A stretch of 64,000 nucleotides of DNA from Piscicola geometra. Taxonomy: Eukaryota > Annelida > Clitellata > Hirudinida > Piscicolidae. The stretch lies in the NCBI GenBank assembly GCA_943735955.1, contig OX030961.1, forward strand, positions 2,576,681 to 2,640,680, read 5' to 3'. The notes under the pieces were generated by a model. That model ran no database searches and was not told the DNA's origin. It saw nothing but the letters and a program-made list of their open reading frames with translations. Both the position numbers and the translations under genes were made by a program. Positions within the stretch are counted from its first letter, which is position 1, and each line of letters starts with the position of its first letter. This document shows positions 23,901 to 46,400 of the stretch, piece by piece.

Positions 23901-25550
23901 CAAATATAATTTTTCATGGTAAAAATATATTGATAATGCTTTTCTAGATAATTTATATTTTTGTCAAAAGCTTTTCAAAAACTAAAGTACTAATGGGAAA
24001 AAAGGTATAAATCTTGTTAGTGCTATGATTTTGTGGTGAAATAAAATGTATTTAAAAATGTTAAACCTTTTATAATTTTATAAAACAATTGTTGTATAAA
24101 TTATTTAATACAATAATTTTATAAAATTATTTTTATAGATATTTACTTCATAGATTGTGTCAATTGAATCATATAGTATAAGTATTTATTATCTCAATAA
24201 CCCTTGTTTAAATATTTATTTTGTAATTTACATCGATTGATAGCATCTTTGGCATGTTGTCTATTGTTTACTGGTAAAAAAAATATGTGCATTTTATTTT
24301 GTATTATAATAGTGAAAAATCCTCTATGTAAAATGATTAAACGTTAGATTTAGTCTAGTTTTGAACTTTAAACAGGGTTTGATCTAGAAGAGGAGCCCAT
24401 CCCCTTGGCTTTCCGGAATACTTGCCGCAACTTGTTTTTATAAAAAGACCCTAAAACCATTTGAAATATTCAAACGAAAAAATATATGTAGATAAAATAA
24501 TCAAACAAGAAAGATTTAAAAAAGGTTTGAATTTGATTTAAAATTTATTTTCACTAAGCCTTTAGCTTAATATCTATTCTAAAGCCAAATAAAAACTTAG
24601 AATATATATTAACCTTATAAGTATAAATACGTCTAAAAATAATAATTTTGAAGCTCTTAATATTTTTCATTATTTTAGCATCCTATGAATGGATTGTGAA
24701 AAAAAGATTCATAAAAACAACTTTAACAACTGCGCTTGAAATTGGTATTCATATTAGTGGAGACTCAATAAACCTTTATTCCACTGAAGTTCAATATTCA
24801 TTTTTTCTGGACATTAAAATGCTCACGCCAGGAATGACGACATCAAAAGGTAGCAAAAATAAAGTCGAATATGACTCGGAAAATATATCGTAATGTAAAA
24901 TTCTAAAATTCAATGGAAAGATTAAGTTGTCATGGGAATAGAAAAAAACTTCTTAAAATTTTTATTAATTTATATGAAGTAATGTAGGAATGAATTAGAA
25001 TAGAAAAGCTGTAAAACAAAATTAATACTGCGAAGGTTTAACCTACAAGCAAGAAATCAAGAAAACTTCAAGGATACCGTTGTCGCTCTAAAACAACACT
25101 TATAAATATTATTACTTCGTTAAAATTTCACTAACACCAGTTTATGTTAGTTAAATTAAGAAACCATGTTACAGAATCCTTAAATTTCATATGTTTACTT
25201 TATAGGTTATGATGAATAATCTAAAAACAATAAAAACAACAATCTAATACTTTTTAGATTAAAGCCCACAGAATAACACAAAATTGTACCAATCCATTCA
25301 ACCTTTTTATGCTTTTCTAATCTCTAATTATTTTTATATATTCTTTATTAAGCGTAGAGATCCACTAACTCTCACTCACTTCCTCTCTCACAACAAACAA
25401 CCAACCCTCATTAACTAACAACAACTCATTTCATTAAAATCGACATTTAGCTATACCGCCGTGTCCTACATCATTCACCTACCACTACAATTTCCAGTCT
25501 TTCTTTCATCCCCACCATTACCACTGTGAAACTTCAATCCTCTAGCGCCT
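20921..25550. other. AT-rich intergenic spacer with repeat remnants
   Basis: No gene recognised. It includes an imperfect hairpin flanked by direct repeats of GAGATAAT-ACATT (about 21143-21200), a GC-richer island with C runs (about 21425-21560), a tRNA-like fragment at 23551-23618 and another GC-richer patch near 24375-24435. The open frame at 24648-24893 begins with TTG and lacks splice or family support. Confidence 0.5.
23551..23618 (+). repeat. tRNA-like remnant (possible SINE head)
   Basis: GGTGAAC at the start can pair, with one mismatch, with GGTCACC at the end. Between them lie an A-box-like GATGGCCAAGTGGTTAACG and a B-box-like GGGTTCAGTC. The following AGAAGAGATGGGTGCACGCAAG resembles the tail after the similar element near 62150. 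Degenerate, not a functional tRNA. Confidence 0.45.
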
Positions 25551-34906
<9,356 letters not shown>

Positions 34907-37441
34907 GTCGATCGTCTGCAGCTGTTTTTATGCTTGTGTTGTTTTCATGAATTGGGAAATGTATTTATCAATTCATTAGTGAATGCATTAGCGATGCCTT
35001 ATTGGATACATTAGTTAATGCATCAGTGGATGAACTGATGGATGCATTGGTTTGTGAATCAAACGTGTGTGAAAACAGAAAGTTAAACAATAGCTCAAAA
35101 AACGCTTCAGGCCTTGTTATTGAACAAAAGACTCTCCAAGATGTCGGTAGTTCATGACAAAGAAACAAAATTCTATCAAAAATGATTTTTTTGCAAGATC
35201 AATAAACGCATTGTGTGCATTTGCAATTAAGTTTCGGTTCTTTCATGCGCCTCAGTGTGCCTCGCTAAGAACCGAATGTCTTATCTAAGCTGTGCACATA
35301 AATGCTCTACGCCTACAAGATATCATCTAGGAACCAAAGCAACTCCCAAGATTTTATTATCAAAATATTCTTTAATAAAAAATATCATAATTGAGTTAAG
35401 TCTTTTACCAAAGAGTTTTACTGCACGCTTCACATCGAATTCAAAAGCTTTCATTCACCGAGAGTGGAGTAACTAAGTAAAGGTTTGGTTTAATGCACGA
35501 AGCGGCAGACAATCCAATGCAGACGGCACAAATAGATTCTCAGCACGAAGGGCCATTTGCTTCACGGCACCACGAAAGAAGCGGTCCTTCCTTATCTGCA
35601 TTGAACAGCTTTGCACAAGGACGAATGCAATGCAGTTGTAGTGAAGACGTCACCCAACAATTTTGAATTAGTTTTCGCAAATATTTAAAATGCAGCACAT
35701 AAAAGCATCGATCAAAAAAATTAGAATTCAAAAATGTAAATTGCATTCGGATCGAAAATATTTGGAAGTTTTTAATGGTGATATACGACACGTAAATGAA
35801 TATAAATAAGATATATTAGTATTGAACAACAACTCTATCTCTCATGCTAGAAGGCGTTGTAGCAGAGTGGAATAGATAGACGAGATGAATGGAAGAGAGG
35901 TGGCAAGGGTGAGGAGAAAGCGATGCTTGGAATAAGTAACAATGACGAGGGAGAAATAAATTTCAAAACTTATCAAAATTTTTGTGTTTTTTCAAGAATT
36001 ATGTGACATTGGGAGATTGTAAAGGATGGACGGACAGACTTTGAAAATAATGTCGTGGCTTTAACTTCGTAGAATTAATAATTTGTTTAATTATTTTGAA
36101 CAAAACTGTTTTCAAGAAAAACTTTTACTTTAAGGAAGAAATCTACATAGTTTTCTAATTTTGACATTTATTGACTTAATTAAGAGCTCGAACAAAGCAC
36201 GGCGTTGAAGGAAAAGAAGAAGAAAATTGCGTTTAGTGGCATTTTGGAAGGCAATGAAAAGGTCTTTTGTTGTTGCAGTCGTCTGGAACATTCGATTTCT
36301 TGAAGTTCTTAAGCCACCGAAAAGTCCTTAAATGGATCAGAAGTGATGCAACGTGATATAGCAGTGAGGGGCCTTCAATAAATGCCATAATTAACGTCTC
36401 ATTTCATTTTTCGAAACTTTTTGGGAAAAAACTAGTTAAAAAAAGAAATATGATTTGAAAAATTATTTTTTAAGAATTAAAACAAAATTTAGGCAAAACT
36501 CTTTAAAAACTGTGAAATTTATTTTAAAGAATAGCCAAAAGATTTTATTTTAAAATTGAAAATTTATTCTTTTAAAAGTGAATTCTTCTTGAGATTTTGT
36601 TAAGCTGCTAAAAAAACATGTAAAAGTTTTGAATTATCTAGAAAAAGTCTCATTATAATTGATTGCTTGTCCAGAATTTTGTTACACATGGGTAAAAAAA
36701 ACAATTTTTTTATTGTGACTTTAGAAATTTTTTTTTAATATTTACATTTTTTTTTTTTCCAAAATCAATTTTATTTTCCACAAAGAAAATAGAAAGTGCA
36801 AGGGAACACAACAATTAACACATGTTTTTCCCAAATAACGAAAACAAAACAATAAAACACAGATGCAAACGCAAATAAAAATTAAAAAAACAAAATTTAA
36901 TAAAAACAAAGTAAACAAAAAGCACATAAAATAAACTGAAACTTACAAAAATAAAATAAACTACCATAAAAACACACGTACATTGTTGAAGACTTCACGG
37001 GCACATATTGAAGCAATGGCTTTATGCGATTAGCATTGTCAACATCGTGTGAGGAAAATAAACAATACAAAAATTTGATCGTAAAGGACACATGGAGCTT
37101 CACATAAACAAACTTGGAAAAAATCATTTCACTTAAAAATGTTAATCTGAAAACATAAAAGACTTTAGAATTTACTCATACCAATATACAAACAAACATA
37201 CACACATACAAACGCACATAAACACATACACACATATAAACAAGGTAAAAAACCAAACTATCACACAAAAACACACTTACACACATTAAAGACCTTCAAA
37301 CAAGCTCACCCACCTCTCTATACTCTTGCACGCGCCCTCCATAGTGTCCATCCGCCTGTATCGGCCTTATAAGTCGTCATTCCATACGCGTGCACACTCA
37401 CACACACACGTACATACACACGTACACAAACATATAATCAA
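34907..37441. other. Upstream flank of synapsin, no gene seen
   Basis: This should hold the synapsin 5' UTR and promoter. The first few hundred bases contain repeated ATGCATTRG-type words (about 34975-35060). Beyond that it is AT-rich with long A/T runs, and CA-rich short repeats begin near 37180. No TATA box stands out and no exon was recognised. Confidence 0.5.
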
Positions 37442-37684
<243 letters not shown>

Positions 37685-39973
37685 TGCGCGCACACACATA
37701 TAATTATATATATAAATATATTTATTTATTTATAATAGAATTTATTAGTGAGAGAGAAAGAAATTTAAACTTCAAACTTTTTTTCAATAAATTGTGAAGT
37801 TCATTTCATAGAATGATTAATCTAATATTTGAGCAAAAACTTTTGAAAATTTGCGTTTTTCTTGGAAAGAATTGATTTAGAGAAAGACAGTTCCATCAAA
37901 ACAAATCAATATCTCACGAAAAAAAACAACTTAAAAAAGAGTTTGATTATTTGTTTTGCAGCTAATTTTTAAGCTGAAACCTCTATAAAACTTTGGAAAA
38001 AACAAAGATTTATTTGGGTTTTAAAACTTACTTTTTTTCAGACTTTTTCAAATTTAAATTTTTGTTTAAATGCACAGCATTTTAAAACAAAATAATGGCC
38101 GTTTTCCAAATAAAAGAAATTAAACATAAAAAAATTATTTTCTATTTTATGGCTTAACCACGTCGATAAGGTGGTAGTTGTTTATAGAGATTGAGGGATG
38201 GTGGCATTGATGATGATGATGTTGATGATGACTATAGAAAATAGTCATAAAGGTTGCTTGAAAGCGTGAAAATCATGAGAGAAAACTCGATAACTTTCAA
38301 GGTCATTAATGCTTGCCGCAATTTACATGACTTTGCATTCCTATGCTAATACTAGTAATAAAAAAGTTATTTTTTATTGATTTTTATTGTTTTTGGGTTT
38401 GAGCTTTTTTCTTATTGGTTTCTTCTTTCTGGATATATTTCCCCTGCGACTACAAGTATTTTGCACTGCATTCGTGTGGAAACAACTTGAGCGTGAATAT
38501 AAAATTTAAAAACAAATTCAACAGAATCTTTAATAAAATACTAAAATAGGGAAAAAAAAGTTTAAACAAGTAAAACTAAAGGCTTTTAAATATTTAGATC
38601 AGTATGCAAAGGCTGTATTTGGTATGCATTACCACCAAATAGTAAAATCAAGGGCAATCATGGAGTCTCAAGTGTTGACAAAAGTCATGGTGGTGGCGGG
38701 TTTGTCTCAAGATCTCTCAAACTCACAGCAAAATTCAATTACAACCATGCTATCGACTAAGGTTCAAGTACTTCATTTAAATACATTATTTCGATTATTA
38801 TTTATTTCAAGTACTTTATTTAATTATGAAGAAGTCTGTAGTCCTTGTCAAAGTTGGGAGAAGGAGAGATGCTTCAAAGTGAAGAAACACACCGCAAAAG
38901 AGCATCAAGAAATGATGTCGTCTCCAAACACGCTGAAAAATTAATAGGTTTAATAATATAAATTGATTTTAAAACAATAAATGTAGAGAAGTTAGAAAAG
39001 TTCGTTGGAGTGTTAGCATAGTTTATTGAAACTAACGAAGCACAGATGATGATAACGAGGCAATTGAAGGCGGGACAGCGTCTTCTAATGTTCTAAATTG
39101 CAAGGCGAATGGCAGGTGGGCTGGCGAATATCATGAAAGGTGCAAAGGAAGATGAGGAGACAGTGAAGAACAAAGTAGAAAGCATTATGGGTGTATATTC
39201 GTATCATCAGTGTTCATTATAACGTCCTCCGTTACGAGTAATCATAATCATCACCATCCTCACCATCATCATCATCACCATCCTCACCATCATCATCATC
39301 ATCCTCACCATCATCGTAATCATTATCATCCTCATAGTAGAAAGATCATCAGGAATGAATAAGTAGCGGAATCTCGGAAACATTTAGATCATTCGGCATT
39401 AAGCGGTAGAGTGGATGTTGTGGCTGAAGCGAATCACACTAGGTGAAGATGGTTCCAGGATAGTCACAAGCGATACACGGCAGACGGGAAAGCAGTGATG
39501 GGCGATAAATGCGAATAATAAGATTCGACGACATTATAGCTGGTTCAAGGTTGCCTTGGTGTTCACTAAATAAGGCCGTACAAAGTACACAAATAATGGC
39601 TACGCAATAGAAAGTTGATATGGAGATGACTAATTCATCGCTTAGAAAACCATTCTCTCTTTCTCGTTCTACATTAATAAGTCGAATAAATGTCTTTTTT
39701 TGATAATTTGAAATGTTTACTGATATATTCGAATTGGGTTAATAAAATTCGAAATGGACCACTGTGATTGGTTGGCAGTCGACGCAGACGACCAATCACT
39801 TACTGCCACTCAAGCGTTTTTCCTCTTCAATGGCTGAATTTGATGGTTTAAAAAATTTAATTTAAAATTTAACTTTAAACAAATATTAAAAAAGCATATC
39901 TATTTATTTAAAAGCGCAAAAAAAAATCTATAAATAAATAAAAGAAAATAAATGTTATATTTAAACAAATAAT
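37685..39973. other. Spacer between synapsin and beta-thymosin
   Basis: No gene supported. A CAT/CCTCAC trinucleotide-type repeat runs at about 39244-39335. Moderately GC-richer, open-looking sequence at about 39040-39180 and 39380-39560 could be decayed coding or transposon sequence, but I could not match it to a family. A polyadenylation signal for the thymosin gene (TTTATT on +) lies at 39903-39908. Confidence 0.45.
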
Positions 39974-42258
39974 TTAATTAAAGCTACTTTTTTTGTTCGG
40001 CAGCGGGTTCTTCACTTGCGTCTCTGCCTTCTTGAGATTTCCCTTGTCAAAGTGCTCGATGTTGTGGATCGTCTTCTCCTGGTTGATGACTGTGGTGGTG
40101 TTGGTGTTGTTGTGTGGTGTGGTGGTGTTGTGTGGTGGTGTTGTTGTGTTGTGATGTGGTGTGGTGGTGGTAGAAAGATGTATCTTGATTGAATCAGATG
40201 CTTAAAAAATGCCTGAAAATTGTTTTGATTTAGTGAAATAAATTGACAAACTCATCGTGAATTATAATCATCGTATTGTGTTACTAGCGACAAATGAAGC
40301 CTTACCTCCCCTCCCCCCTCTTCCTCCTTCACCTCTCTCCTCCCCACCCTCTTCTTCATACTTCTTCCCTCCTTCACTTCCTCTCCCCATTCTTATCCCC
40401 CTCCTCCTTCACTTCCTCTCGCTATTCCTCCTCCTCCTCCTCCTCCCCTCCTCCACCTCCATCCCCTCCTCCTCCATCCCCTCCTCACCACTGGCATCAG
40501 GCAGAGTGGTCTTCACCTCAGTGGAGGCGTGTTTGAGACTCGTCTTGTCAAACGTCTCGATGTTTTGAATCGTCTTTTCCTGCGTTATCACTGGGTGGGA
40601 GGGGTGGAGGGTGTGGTAGTGGTTGGGAGGGAGGGGTGGAGGGTGTGGTAGTGGTTGGGTGGGAGGGGTGGAGGGTGTGGTAGTGGTTGGGTGGGAGGGG
40701 TGGAGGGTGTGGTAGTGGTTGGGAGGGAGGGGTGGAGGGTGTGGTAGTGGTTGGGTGGGAGGGGTGGAGGGTGTGGTAGTGGTTGGGTGGGAGGGGTGGA
40801 GGGTGTGGTAGTGGTTGGGTGGGAGGGTGTGGTATTGGTTGGGTGGGAGGGGTGGAGGGTGTGGTATTGGTTGGGTGGGAGGGATGGAGGGTGTGGTAGT
40901 GGTTGGGTGGGAGGGGTGGAGGGTGTGGTAGTGGTTGGGTGGGAGGGTGTGGTATTGGTTGGGTGGGAGGGGTGGAGGGTGTGGTAGTAGTTGGGTGGGA
41001 GGGGTGGAGGGTGTGGTAGTGGTTGGGAGGGAGGGGTGGAGGGTGTGGTAGTGGTTGGGTGGGAGGGGTGGAGGGTGTGGTAGTGGTTGGGTGGGAGGGG
41101 TGGAAAGTGTGGTAGACGTTGGTGTGATGGATGGATAAAGGGTGTGGTTGGGTGTAGATGGAAGATGTGGTTGGGTGTTGATGAATAGAGGGTGAGGTGG
41201 TTGGTGATGGATGGAGGGTGTGGTGGATGGATAGAGGTTGTGGTTGGGTTTGGATGGAAGGTGTGGTGGTAGTTGGTGGATGAATGGAGAGTGTGGTGGT
41301 AGATTGAGGTGGTTGGAGGATATATGGTTGTGATAGAAGAGAATTGGTGAATAAAAGATGTTGGTGATTGATGTTTTAATGGGCTAAAAAGTTGCTTATT
41401 CAAAACTATTAATTTTGATATTTAAACTCCGTACTTTTCATCTAGGTTTAACCTAAATTAGCTATTTAAATTGTATAAATAAATAATATAAACGAAACCA
41501 TAGCCAAGTATTGACTTTGAAATAAAATATCTTTCAACTAGAGCTAACAAATTCTTCAAACTTGAATTAAAATATCTTTCAACCGCTTGTGATTGCCATT
41601 TAAAGAAACTTTTTGAGAGATATTTCAATGGGATACACAGGATATGATGTAGGAGGATATAATCAGATTCAAATATAGTCCAAAGTATGGCCCTTTCTAG
41701 AGTTAGGCTTAGAATTACTTAATATGACTTGAATTATTCGTTAATTGAATATTTAAAAAAAAATCATCATACAAATAAATTATTTGCTATTTGCTGTGTG
41801 AACCATTTCATCAACCTTTATTATTTTATTATCACCAAATGTACCATAGTCATTCTTCAGCCCCTCCCCCCTCCTCACCATCACTATCAGGAAAACAAGT
41901 CTTCACCTCTGGGTCGATGTGCTTAAGGTTTTGGTGGTCGAAAACCTCAATGTTGTGCAGAGTCTTCTCCTGGTTTATAACTGTTGTTGTAGAAGGATTT
42001 TAAATTAATTTAGAAAAAGAATACTTTTAATGAAATTGTGTGAAATGATGAGTCAATGAGTGAAAAATGCAAAATAAGTCATGAAGTTGTAAAGGACCTA
42101 GTAAATAAAATATAAATAATCAAAAATTGATGACTGAATCATCTTTAACCTTCAGGACTGGGAAGAATATTCATCTCCTTTGTTTCTGTGTGCTTGAGCA
42201 CTGAACTGTCAAAGTTTTCAACTTCCTTTTCGACTTTTTTGTGAAGTTGGCTCGCCAT
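39974..42258 (-). CDS. Multi-repeat beta-thymosin (four repeats)
   Basis: Four exons, 42258-42150, 41980-41879, 40590-40489 and 40089-39974, give 142 aa. Each encodes one beta-thymosin/WH2-like actin-binding repeat: VENFDSSVLKHTETKEMNILP, then ENIEVFD-type repeats with HQNLKHIDPEVKT, KTSLKHASTEVKTTLP and KGNLKKAETQVKNPLP. Single-repeat thymosin beta-4 sequesters G-actin. Invertebrate multi-repeat forms such as Drosophila Ciboulot and C. elegans tetrathymosin also act in actin assembly. All three introns are phase 1 and the two inner exons are both 102 bases, so repeats can be added or lost without frame change. Repeat 4 has KK in place of the usual KH. ATG 42258 starts MASQLHKKVEKE. Confidence 0.95.
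40591..41115. repeat. 32-bp G-rich minisatellite in thymosin intron 2
   Basis: About 16 copies of a 32-base unit (TGGGTGGGAGGGGTGGAGGG followed by TGTGGTAGTGGT) with small deletions and G/A variants. In the thymosin sense it is C-rich and supplies the pyrimidine tract. The exon 3 acceptor TCCCACCCAG at 40591-40600 is part of the array. The plus strand has many GGG runs and could form G-quadruplexes. Confidence 0.92.
41116..41878. other. Rest of thymosin intron 2
   Basis: The array decays into imperfect GGTTG/GATGGA-type repeats up to about 41330, then ordinary AT-rich intron. No extra thymosin repeat exon was found between exons 2 and 3. Confidence 0.55.
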
Positions 42259-43403
42259 TTTGAAGTTCGAGGAAATTAATATGAAACGACTGTAGGGCAG
42301 TAAAGTTTAAACGGTAAAAGTTGACACTCAGTTCAAGACAGGTGTAGGTAATGAGTCACTTAATGAGTCATTAATGTAATTATTAATTAAATTATGAATG
42401 AAAAATATTATTTACTGCTTTAATATACCTAAATAGTCATATTACAAATTAAAGTTAATCAGAATGGGTGCTGAATTAATCAAAATTAAATTCTTTTCGA
42501 TAAATTTCGATATAAAGTTTAAACCAGATACAAAGTATATCCGGCTAAAGATATAAATCAAAAATAAATTTTAAACAAAATGGACTTTTGTTAAAAACCA
42601 TGAAAAACAAATAAAAGGGTAAATACCTCAAGAGAAGGAAATGAACAAATGACGGAACTATTGTTAGCTTGAACAGTAGTTTAGTTCGCAAGCTAGGGGC
42701 CTAGTTTAATCAGCTGTGAAAAGTAAATTAAAAATAGTTTTAATTAGACTTTAATTATATAGTTTTAAGTTTTCATTTAATGTATTATTTTAATTTTAGT
42801 TTATAGAGAAAAAACAAAATAACAATAATTTGAGCAAATTACTTTCTTTTTTCAAATATGTCTTTATAATTGAATGAAATCAAATGATAGACGACTGTTG
42901 AAATAAAAGAAAAAAGCTTTTTATCCACCCTTATAGGCTATTTTTGGACATATTACACAGTTCATTTACTCACCAACGTCTATATCAGCTGCAGGTTCAT
43001 TTCTAGAATTAATTAATAACTTTTTATATATCTTATTAGTGAATTTAAATAAAAGTAAAACTTTCAATATACACAAATGTGTCTAATTCTATAATCTTAA
43101 AAAATTTTAATAAAATATTTTCATAAGTTATTTTGCAAATCTAATGGTCGGGAACATAACCTATGACTTTTTCTTACACGAGCATTCATTAAATATTTTT
43201 TAATTTTTATGATTGAGAATCTATAAAATTTAAATGAAATGATATGGTTATAATCTTTAAATTACTTATTTAAAGTTGTTTGAATCTCCAATGTCAACGA
43301 CATAAAATTATAACCCGTCCGCCGAAATATTACTATTAAAATGATTTTATTTTTAGAGATAAAGGTGTGAAAAATATTAAAATCCGAAAACAAAGGCTTC
43401 AAG
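42259..43403. other. Shared upstream region between thymosin and the Asn-rich gene
   Basis: The thymosin start (42258, minus) and the next gene's start (43404, plus) are divergent and 1.1 kb apart. The interval is AT-rich. No TATA box, CpG-rich block or exon was recognised with confidence, although an untranslated exon of either gene could lie here. Confidence 0.5.
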
Positions 43404-46400
43404 ATGCACAATGGACATGCTGGTGAATACATGAACGCTGTTCTTCCCCCACATGTATCTCTCAATTCAAACTCAAGCATACCGTACTATCATCAAAACA
43501 CCGGGGAGAACTACCTGGCAACATACCCATACGAACTAGAAGCCTTTGGGTACACGAATTCAGACATCAAGTCTTCCCACAACCCAAATGATCCATTCTC
43601 AAATCATGATGATTATTCCCACAAAAAGTCTATAAAACCTTTCCAGAGACCTGCCACTGCTAAGTCAACAGAAGGAAGATTACACTTAGAGACAAACACT
43701 CCCATTTTTCATCCTTCATTCAGAAGGGGTCACAGAAAAAAAACGTTATCTCTGAATCCTGAAGAGAGAGAAGCTCTGGAAAGCTTGGTGGAGGATGTGA
43801 TTATAGTGGGACTGAAGGATGCAGTGTTGGACAGCGATGACAGCTCTGATGAGAGCAACAACGAAAAGGCCAATGCTTTGATGCATGAGTATAAGACAGA
43901 TGGAGGAAATGAGGCAAATGGCAATGATTCATTGGAAAAGGTGACTGAGAAGAGTGATGAGGAGGTAATGTCTAACGGAGGTGGTTTGAGTAATAATGAC
44001 CAGATGAGAGAGAACTTCAACAAAAATCATACACCACTCAACAACAACATCAACAACCACCACTTCACCACATCCAATCAAGAAACACTCATGAGATCAA
44101 ATATCAGCAACACCAACAACAATAACTTCCTCAACAACCAACTTCTGAGCCACCACAATAACTACATGTTCAAGCCTTCTCTAGCAAGAAACAATTACCA
44201 CAACAACACAGCGATGAAACAAAGGGAATTCTACTTGAATAACTTCAATAAACAAAACAAAGATCCAAGTAAGAAATACTTCCCGACCACTGACCAGCTG
44301 CCACCATTGAACAACAACCACAACAACAACTCTATCACATCCAACATCATCAACCCCAATGATCACCTTGTAGCTGAGCACAACAACAACAACTCGCGAC
44401 AGTCCATCAACAACATGTTGAGCATCAACATCTACCCAGCCCAGCTGAAGGTCGCCATCAAACACATGGATAGCCTGCCTCCTCGCTTCCTGAAGCGTCT
44501 GCAGACAGGCCACAACCGCATCGGAGGCTCTGAACCAACCCTCCAAAGCCTCTCCGAACTCAACCTCAACCACTCCCGATTAGACTCCAGCCTTAATTCG
44601 GTCTTTCCGGCTTGCAACACATCCACTTTCTCTGCCAAGACTTCTCCAGTCACCCCTTCCCTCCACCTTGCTCCCCTCTCTGCCACCGAAAGCCACTCCG
44701 CATGCAGCTCTGTGGAGAAAGATCGCAGCAAGAACAGACAGTCGCAACTGGCCGAGACGAAGAAGATCATCCGCAACCTGCTCGGAGACCTCAACCAGTA
44801 CACCGATGAGGCAAATGCTCATGTAGGTGATGGAGGGGAAGAAGAAGGCAAGAGTGACTTTGGCAGCAACTACCAGCACTTTGAACAAGCGACAAGAGGC
44901 TCCATGATGGCTCCTTCGTTCGTGCCTGTGGAAAGTCTCTTCCGGATGAACAACAACCGCTTCAACTCCGAGTCGCAACTCAACTCACTCGACCTGCAGC
45001 CCTCTCACCACATCAGGGTCTCGTCCTCCTCCTCCTTCAATCACCAGAGCACCAGTCGTCAGTTCAATTCGCTTGACGTTGCTCAAGGTCCTTCATCATC
45101 CTTCTTCCACAAACCATCCCTCGACCCATCCCACTCCGCTCCATTGCTCAAGAAAACCGCTCTGAAAGCAGACGCGCCAGTCTTCGTCTCCACTCAGTTT
45201 TCTGACAAGTGCGAGACCAGCAAGGCCAGGACATCTGATCCTGAGATTGCGTTGTTGCCTGGTGTCCTGAATGCCAACTTCCTGCAGCAGCAGCCACAGA
45301 GGCTGAGCAAGCCACCAATGCCTGAAGCGCCTCCCAACTACCCGCCCTACAAGATGCATCCTTCGCACTTTTACAACACCATGCCGTCCTTGCCAGCCAC
45401 CTCAAACCAAGCGATGTACCGCGGTGGAGGCTACATGCCCATGCTGAACTACAACCAACCACCACCCCCCTACCCGTCCTACCCAGTCGACTACAACAAC
45501 TACAACAACAACAACAACAACGCTCCCGTGCAGCAGTCGTCACTCTTCTACAACCACGACTACCCCTTCAACCAACACGCCTACCAACAACAACCATGGC
45601 TAAACTCAATGGCCTCCCCCCCTGATATGTACCACCCCAACGAAGCCAACCATTGGTACACCCCTCAGGGCTGCGTCCCTCAGTACATGGAACAACCAAT
45701 CACAGGCGTTGGTGAGGAAGAGGGGGCGTGGCCTGAGTTGTCATTGGAGGAGGGGGAGCAGAGGGTGCGTCAGCTGATGATGAAGGGCGTGTCAGTGATG
45801 GCTGTATACCAGGGAGGTAGTGACGACAAAATGAGGTGTCTTTTGATGTGGTTTTGGCATTTTTCTGTGCGTTTATGTTTCTGTGTATTCATGTACCTAA
45901 ATATTAATACACGTTTCCTAGTGTGTGTCCTAATCAATATCATCATCATCAGCATCATGCCCACACACACATGACGCCACACACAATAGGAGCACCAAGT
46001 TCAGACTGGCGGTCAAGGGCATGACAGTTCTGAACCTGAACCAGCCCTACGACTGCCACGCTGGCCGTGACAAACTGCGCGAATGGATTCTTCAAAAAGG
46101 TGGTGATAGTAGTGATGCTGATGATAAGGATAGTGATAGAAAAATGATAATAGTTTTTTTAATCATTTGAAAAATGATTTATATTGTTTTCATTATCATC
46201 TGCATCATTATCATCATCATTATCACCTGCATCATCATCATCGTCATCGTCATCGATCTATTCAGTGACGGAAACACTGGATGGCGGTGGGAGTTTAGTG
46301 CTGCTAGACCAGCTGAGCATTCACCATGATGACTTGAATGAGTACATGCACATGGTGGGTGATGATGATGATGACAATGATGATGATGATGGCGATGATG

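Noticed and set aside
24648..24893. 81-residue open frame with a hydrophobic start
   Set aside because: It begins with TTG, is AT-driven, and has no splice or family support.
38624..38944. 106-residue open frame
   Set aside because: Starts with ATG but shows no domain, codon bias or splice context; probably chance.
40257..40568. Pro/Ser/Leu-rich plus-strand frame
   Set aside because: It reads the TCC-rich intron 3 and the antisense of thymosin exon 3.
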